This document shows positions 59,572 through 64,000 of a DNA stretch of 64,000 bases, piece by piece (position 1 is the stretch's first letter; each line of letters begins with the position of its first letter). This DNA is from Paraspadella gotoi (taxonomy: Eukaryota; Chaetognatha). A model generated the notes under the pieces. It did not search any database. It was not told where the DNA came from and saw only the letters and a list, made by a program, of their open reading frames with translations. The position numbers and the translations under genes are program-made. The stretch is taken from positions 13,670,562 through 13,734,561 of the forward strand of contig CM119269.1 in assembly GCA_051294375.1 (NCBI GenBank). The letters run 5' to 3'.

Positions 59572-60244
59572 CTTGACGCGCAGAGACGACCCGTCGGGCT
59601 CGAGGCCGAACTTGTCCTCGTCCTTCCTGATCGACAATTGCTCCATGTTGACCGTCGGGTAAGTAGAGAAGGAAAGGATGAGAGATTGACGCCCGATTCG
59701 TGACGCCAGATGGCGTTTGGCCTGAGCGCTGAGACGGCGGTAGTTGGAGTAAGCCCGAGCGGCGCGGTGTCGACGGCTGAGAAGCCTGAGGATTTCTGGC
59801 GATGCTGCGGAGGCCGGAGCAGCCGCGGGGGCTGGAACAGCCGGAGCGGCAGCCTCGTCCTTGGTTTCTTTTTCTTCGTCTTCGTTTTTATCGTCGTCAT
59901 CGTCGTCGATGTCATTTTCATCTCCTTCATTGTCCTTTTTATCGTCTTCGTCGTTGTCCTCGTCATCTTTGTCATTGACATTTTCACTTTTGTCGTCGTC
60001 TTTTTCATCGTCATCTTCTTTGTCTTCTTCTTTTCGTCCTTCGTCCACTGGTTTCTCCTCCTTTGCGTTGTTGTCATCCTTTTCGTCGTCGTCGTCGTCG
60101 TGATCTTTATCGTCAACGTGGTTATCGTCGTCGTCGTCGTCGTCGTCCTCCTTATCGTCGGGAACTCGGACGCCCACGGCGCCAGCTCTTTGCGATTCTG
60201 CGGCTCTCATGGCAGCAGCTGTTGCAGGAGGAATCTTGTACCAC
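59572..60244 (-). CDS. Ig-domain gene, exon IV: second Ig domain with acidic insertion
   Basis: The acceptor ACTTAAG has a poor pyrimidine tract. One base completes AG|G (Arg), then WYKIPPATAAAMRAAESQ gives the C-strand tryptophan. Residues 29-130 of the exon (59854-60159) are almost only Asp, Glu, Lys and Asn, followed by about 20 Ala/Pro residues. The Ig fold then resumes with RIGRQSLILSFSTYPTVNM and EPDGSSLRVK to AAG|GTAGGG. The 224 codons are open throughout and phase-matched at both ends. Confidence 0.85.
59854..60159 (-). repeat. coding GAC/GAT/GAG triplet-rich tract (acidic insertion)
   Basis: About 102 codons dominated by GAC, GAT, GAG, GAA and AAG. It is the coding counterpart of the GAC/GTC triplet runs scattered elsewhere in the window. 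Confidence 0.85.
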
Positions 60245-60434
60245 CTTAAGTAGGATGACGGGATGATAATGATTTATAATAAGTTATAATCATTTTACCC
60301 TTTAAAGATAGTAAACTCTTTTAGGTAAAGTAAAAGCCACAGAAATAACAAATCGTTTAATTTTAATTTATTAAACAAAACGTAATTGAAATTTTCTTTC
60401 TCCGATTCGTTTTTTAGTAATTCTGCCTCGTATA

Positions 60435-60560
<126 letters not shown>

Positions 60561-60561
60561 C

Positions 60562-60766
60562 CTCAACGTCTGCGTGAGCAAGTGCTTCTGGAACCGCTCG
60601 TCCGGAGCCTCGAATCCGCAGTTGAGGACGGCGTCGGCGTCGACGAGGGACGTGACCTCGGAGTCGGAAGTCGAGACGTCGAAGTCGAAGGAGGCGTGGA
60701 GGCGAAGGGTGGTGGAGGCGTTCGTGTTGGAGGCGGGGTTGGTGGAGACGCAGGACAGCACCGCCC
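60562..60766 (-). CDS. Ig-domain gene, exon III: end of Ig domain 1 and start of domain 2
   Basis: Acceptor TCCTTCCCCACAG. GG completes glycine, then AVLSCVSTNPASNTNAS (F-strand cysteine of domain 1), a linker STTLRLHASFDFDVS, then SLVDADAVLNCGFEAPDE (B-strand cysteine of domain 2), and leaves AG. Sequon NAS present. Confidence 0.9.
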
Positions 60767-60799
60767 CTGTGGGGAAGGAGGAAGGGGAGGGGGTTGAGT

Positions 60800-62457
60800 C
60801 ATGCGTTCGTTGCAGAATATTTGGTGATCTGTTTAAAATTGATATGGAGTCCCTCAAACTCATTTGCATATTGAATTTTTTTTTGTTAAGTATTGATATA
60901 ATTAGATTCTGTTATTATATTATTATATTGATATTATGGGAAAAATAAAAAGTGTTTACCTCCTTGTTAATAACAACCAAGAAAAGAACTTTATCGTTTA
61001 ATATAATATGATATATTATACATTATTTATTCAATGAGATCGCTTCGCGAGCATTAACTCTGCTATATCCTTTCGACGCTTAACTGCTCAAGACGGGATC
61101 AAACTTGAAAGGGCGACGCTGTGAGAAGATTAAAACGTGAACCGAGCGAAAGACTGAAAACGAGGCTCAGGAATGAAAAGAAAGAGGAAAAGCGAAGTTA
61201 ATTAAGAGAAAAGAAATGATGAAAAAAAAAGAAAAAAAAAGAAGACCGAGAAGAAAAAAGAAGAAGGAAGGAAATGATTTGTTCAGTGGTTATGAAAAAA
61301 AAAAGGTTCAGATGAAAGGGAATTGTGGCGGAAGAAATCAAACTTAATAGTGTATATGAATAGTTAAAAGTATGAAAGTAAAACAATTAAAAATCTACCA
61401 TACATCACGAATCCTTTACGAATCACGTTTCGACAACCTGACAACCTCAGCGTGAAGACAAAACGGGATCACCTGAGACGAGTTGGGATGCGGCCTCAAA
61501 GATATTCTAAGACTGACCCGACGTGGTTTTAAAATGGAATATCTTTCACATTCACGACCACTTGGTAAACCAGTTGGTGAAGTTTTTTCCGTGGGTCGGA
61601 CAGCTGGATATTAATAAGTCTTTTGGATATTAGCCAAACAGAAAACTAAGTGAATTAACAAACAAAGAAGCGAAGACGCGTGCGAGAAAAAAAATGTAAA
61701 CAGACGTTTTGTTGTTTAACTTGGTGAAGCGAAGTATTCATGATGTTTGGCAAAGATTGAAAACTCGCATGCATATTTTTAACAAACATACATAGTGGTT
61801 AGAAAACAAGTAAAAAACAGAAACGAGAATAAAAAAAAATAATAAGAAAAACAGTTGAAACTGAAACTTAGAAAATTGAAAATGAAAATTAGGGTTTAAA
61901 CTTTAAAGAACATAAAAGAATAACATTACGTACGCAATTATGAAATTTGCATTTTTTTTTCAATAAAGAACGGAAACAAAACAAAAACAAAACAAAAAAA
62001 AACTCATTTAGCAAAAAAATAAAAAAACGACGGAATTTTTACAAGAAATATATTTGATTTTTCTCTCATGAAAAGAAAACGTTTCTTCCCTTTATTTTCT
62101 TCTTTTTCCTCTCTTTCTCTCCCTTTCTTTTCTTTTCTTCCCTTTCTTTTCCTCCCTTTCTTTTTCTCTCTTCATTTTCTTTCTCTTTCCTCTTTTCCTT
62201 TCATTTCCTTTCAACTCTTTGGTTTTCCATTTTATCCTATTTTAATTTTCCCCTTTCGCTCTCCCTCATTAATTTTTCCAGCGTCCTCATAACATTATTA
62301 ATTTATTCCTTTTATTTTCTCATTTAATTTCCGCGATTCCATTTTTTTTTTATCTTTCTTTTTCTTTTTTTTTTTTCCTTTTGCCATTTAAGTATTCTTT
62401 CCCAACCGCAAATCATTGAGACGAAAACTTCGGAGTGCATCTGAGTCAAGCCCCTTT

Positions 62458-62499
<42 letters not shown>

Positions 62500-62815
62500 A
62501 TATCATTTTCGCTGTTATATTCTTTTTCGTGGTCGTCGTCTTCGTCGTCGTCGGCATCAACGTCCTCACCCGAAGGAACAATTTTTACCGAGCGAAATAA
62601 TAAAAAACAAAAAAACAAAAAAAAAACAAAAAAACAACTCAACCGTCACTTTAAGCGAAACAAATGAGCAGAAAAATCTTGAGTAAAAAAGAGAGAAAAG
62701 TGAAGATTGAATCTCACAACGAGGGAAAGAATACAAAATAATTGAACGCAGTGTAAAAGTCACCGCCATTCGGACTCCGATTTGTGACGAGTGAAAGCGA
62801 AAGACTTTGACTCAC
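60800..62815. other. intron of the Ig-domain gene
   Basis: AT-rich with A-runs (61200-62050), a pyrimidine tract (62060-62400) and a (GTC)n run at 62458-62495. No further exon is required by phase. Confidence 0.6.
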
Positions 62816-62894
62816 CATTGTCTTCCTCGTGAATGAGATACGACAGGAAACTGACGTGATCCTCTTCTTCCCAAGTCACGTTGTATTTGTCGCC
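62816..62894 (-). CDS. Ig-domain gene, exon II
   Basis: Acceptor CTCTCGTTTCCAG preceded by (CT)n on the sense strand. Phase 0 reading GDKYNVTWEEEDHVSFLSY then LIHEEDN, leaving G before GTGAGT. EEDNGAVLSC across the junction is a classic E-F strand sequence of adhesion-type Ig domains. Sequon NVT. Confidence 0.85.
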
Positions 62895-62899
62895 CTGGA

Positions 62900-62903
<4 letters not shown>

Positions 62904-62936
<33 letters not shown>
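62904..62936 (+). repeat. (GA)n microsatellite in an acceptor pyrimidine tract
   Basis: On the sense strand this is (CT)n, ending a few bases before the exon II acceptor. Confidence 0.95.
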
Positions 62937-62939
<3 letters not shown>

Positions 62940-63344
62940 TTTTTCACTGATATATATAATTGCTGTCGATTTAAAAAAGTTTTAACGGTTGACGTGTGAT
63001 CGATTCGTAACGCGTTTTTAATTCATCACGAGGTGTCACTTTTACTATTCTGTTACTCTTTGTCTACGTCAAGCAATGATCTTTCAAGCTTTCGCGAATG
63101 AAACCGAAAAGAACTGGATTTAAAGATTATTTTTTACCCCAGGATATCCAACAGAACCAGATTACTTACAGATAATTTAAAAAAAAATTACTTACAGATG
63201 CATTTACATTAAGAGTTCCTTCAAAAAAAATTATTACCAGAAATAGTGATTGTTTTATGGAAGATGTTCTTTTTAAAACTTAATTAAAGTAATAAGGATG
63301 AATAATAAAAAAAAAACCCGGCAGCACTAAAATAAAGACACCCT

Positions 63345-63362
63345 CTCTCTCTTCTCTCTCAC

Positions 63363-63393
<31 letters not shown>

Positions 63394-63450
63394 CTCTCTT
63401 CTCTCTCTCTCTTCTCTCTCGTCTCTCTCTTCCTCTCTCTCTCTCTCATC
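63345..63450 (+). repeat. (CT)n tract adjoining a splice donor
   Basis: Interrupted CT repeat; GA on the gene strand, starting at the exon I donor GTGAGATGAGAGAG. Confidence 0.9.
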
Positions 63451-63454
63451 TCAC

Positions 63455-63650
63455 CCCTTCATCGCCACCGCTCCGTCCTTCGCCCACGGAACGACGGCGC
63501 CGGATGCACAATTGATGGCATGACAAGCGAACTTGGAGCACTTCGCCGATGAACCACATTTGGCGTCGCCTTCGAGATCTCGACGGATTTCGGGACCCAG
63601 GCAGAAGCGGAATGGAAGACGACGCCTCGGCGGAGCGAGGACGGTGCCAT
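63455..63650 (-). CDS. Ig-domain gene, exon I: N-terminal part of the first Ig domain
   Basis: Acceptor (CT)nCCAG, two bases in. Reads GTVLAPPRRRLPFRFCLGP, a Cys-rich DAKCGSSAKCSKFACHAI, then NCASGAVVPWAKDGAVAMK, and leaves GG at GTGAGA. PWAKDG resembles the C strand of nephrin/Kirre-type first Ig domains. The outgoing phase (2) does not fit exon II (0), so either a small exon or an assembly indel lies between. The other frame (GEVLQVRLSCHQLC) would fit the phase but looks less like protein. Confidence 0.65.
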
Positions 63651-63654
63651 CTGG

Positions 63655-63672
63655 AGAGAGAGAGAGAGAGAG

Positions 63673-63703
<31 letters not shown>

Positions 63704-63725
63704 AGAGAGAGGGAGAGAGAGAGAG
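63655..63725 (+). repeat. (GA)n tract adjoining a splice acceptor
   Basis: CT on the gene strand, forming the pyrimidine tract of the exon I acceptor. The last 270 bases of the window are AT-rich with nothing assignable. Confidence 0.9.
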
Positions 63726-64000
63726 CGAGATCTCAGAATGCAACGAACTTGTAACCTAACTGAGAAAAATGATAAAAACTCAAAAGCTAAAAAGAAAGAA
63801 ATAATATTAAAAGAAAACCAAAATAAATGAATTTTTGGTGATTAAAATATTACGTTCGAAATTCTCTATTTAGCAATCGATATTGAAATATGATTACGTC
63901 AAAGACACGCTTTAATTGTGGTTATTTTTTATAGACTTTCCTCTGCTTCTCATCCTTTTTCTTCTACCCTGTTGCTCGCCCACTGTTTTAGGGACATACC

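Overview
This is a eukaryotic nuclear window, most likely from a bilaterian invertebrate. Coding sequence comes as short exons with GT..AG introns, split inside codons and in matching phase. The families are metazoan: a rhodopsin-type neuropeptide receptor, an immunoglobulin-domain protein and a PLP phospho-lyase. The DNA between exons is AT-rich and very dense in microsatellites, mainly GA/CT, TTTC, GAC/GTC and ATTC. I see no bacterial operons, CRISPR arrays or ribosomal genes. I cannot name the species. Eight runs of N mark scaffold gaps.

Layout. 1-1.6 kb: the last coding exon of a class-III aminotransferase-fold phospho-lyase, plus strand. 3.2-11.8 kb: at least five and perhaps six exons of an unrecognised gene B, minus strand. 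11.83-18.38 kb: a palindrome of about 3.2 kb per arm around a 25-N gap. The right arm holds the intact TM6, TM7 and tail exons of the receptor, and the left arm a frame-broken mirror copy. 17.0-27.9 kb: the receptor gene, minus strand, nine phase-compatible exons covering TM1 to the stop codon plus a probable N-terminal exon. 28-32.3 kb: gaps, small duplications and uncertain ORFs. 32.3-48.7 kb: two direct copies of one ~8 kb segment, differing mostly by one-base indels and by one SINE-like insertion. Each copy has a signal-peptide exon. 47.5-56.4 kb: seven chained exons, 525 residues to the stop, of a charged then proline-rich protein, plus strand. 59-63.7 kb: five exons of an immunoglobulin-domain protein, minus strand, with a 102-residue Asp/Glu/Lys insertion inside one Ig domain.

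The genes are separate ordinary animal loci and do not form one pathway. The receptor and the Ig protein suggest cell-surface signalling and adhesion, probably neural. The strongest unexpected signals are an array of six identical 5' splice sites at 44-bp spacing after the TM7 exon, the strand polarity of GA/CT microsatellites around splice sites, the acidic insertion in an Ig fold, and large duplications that look like unmerged haplotypes or read-level artefacts.
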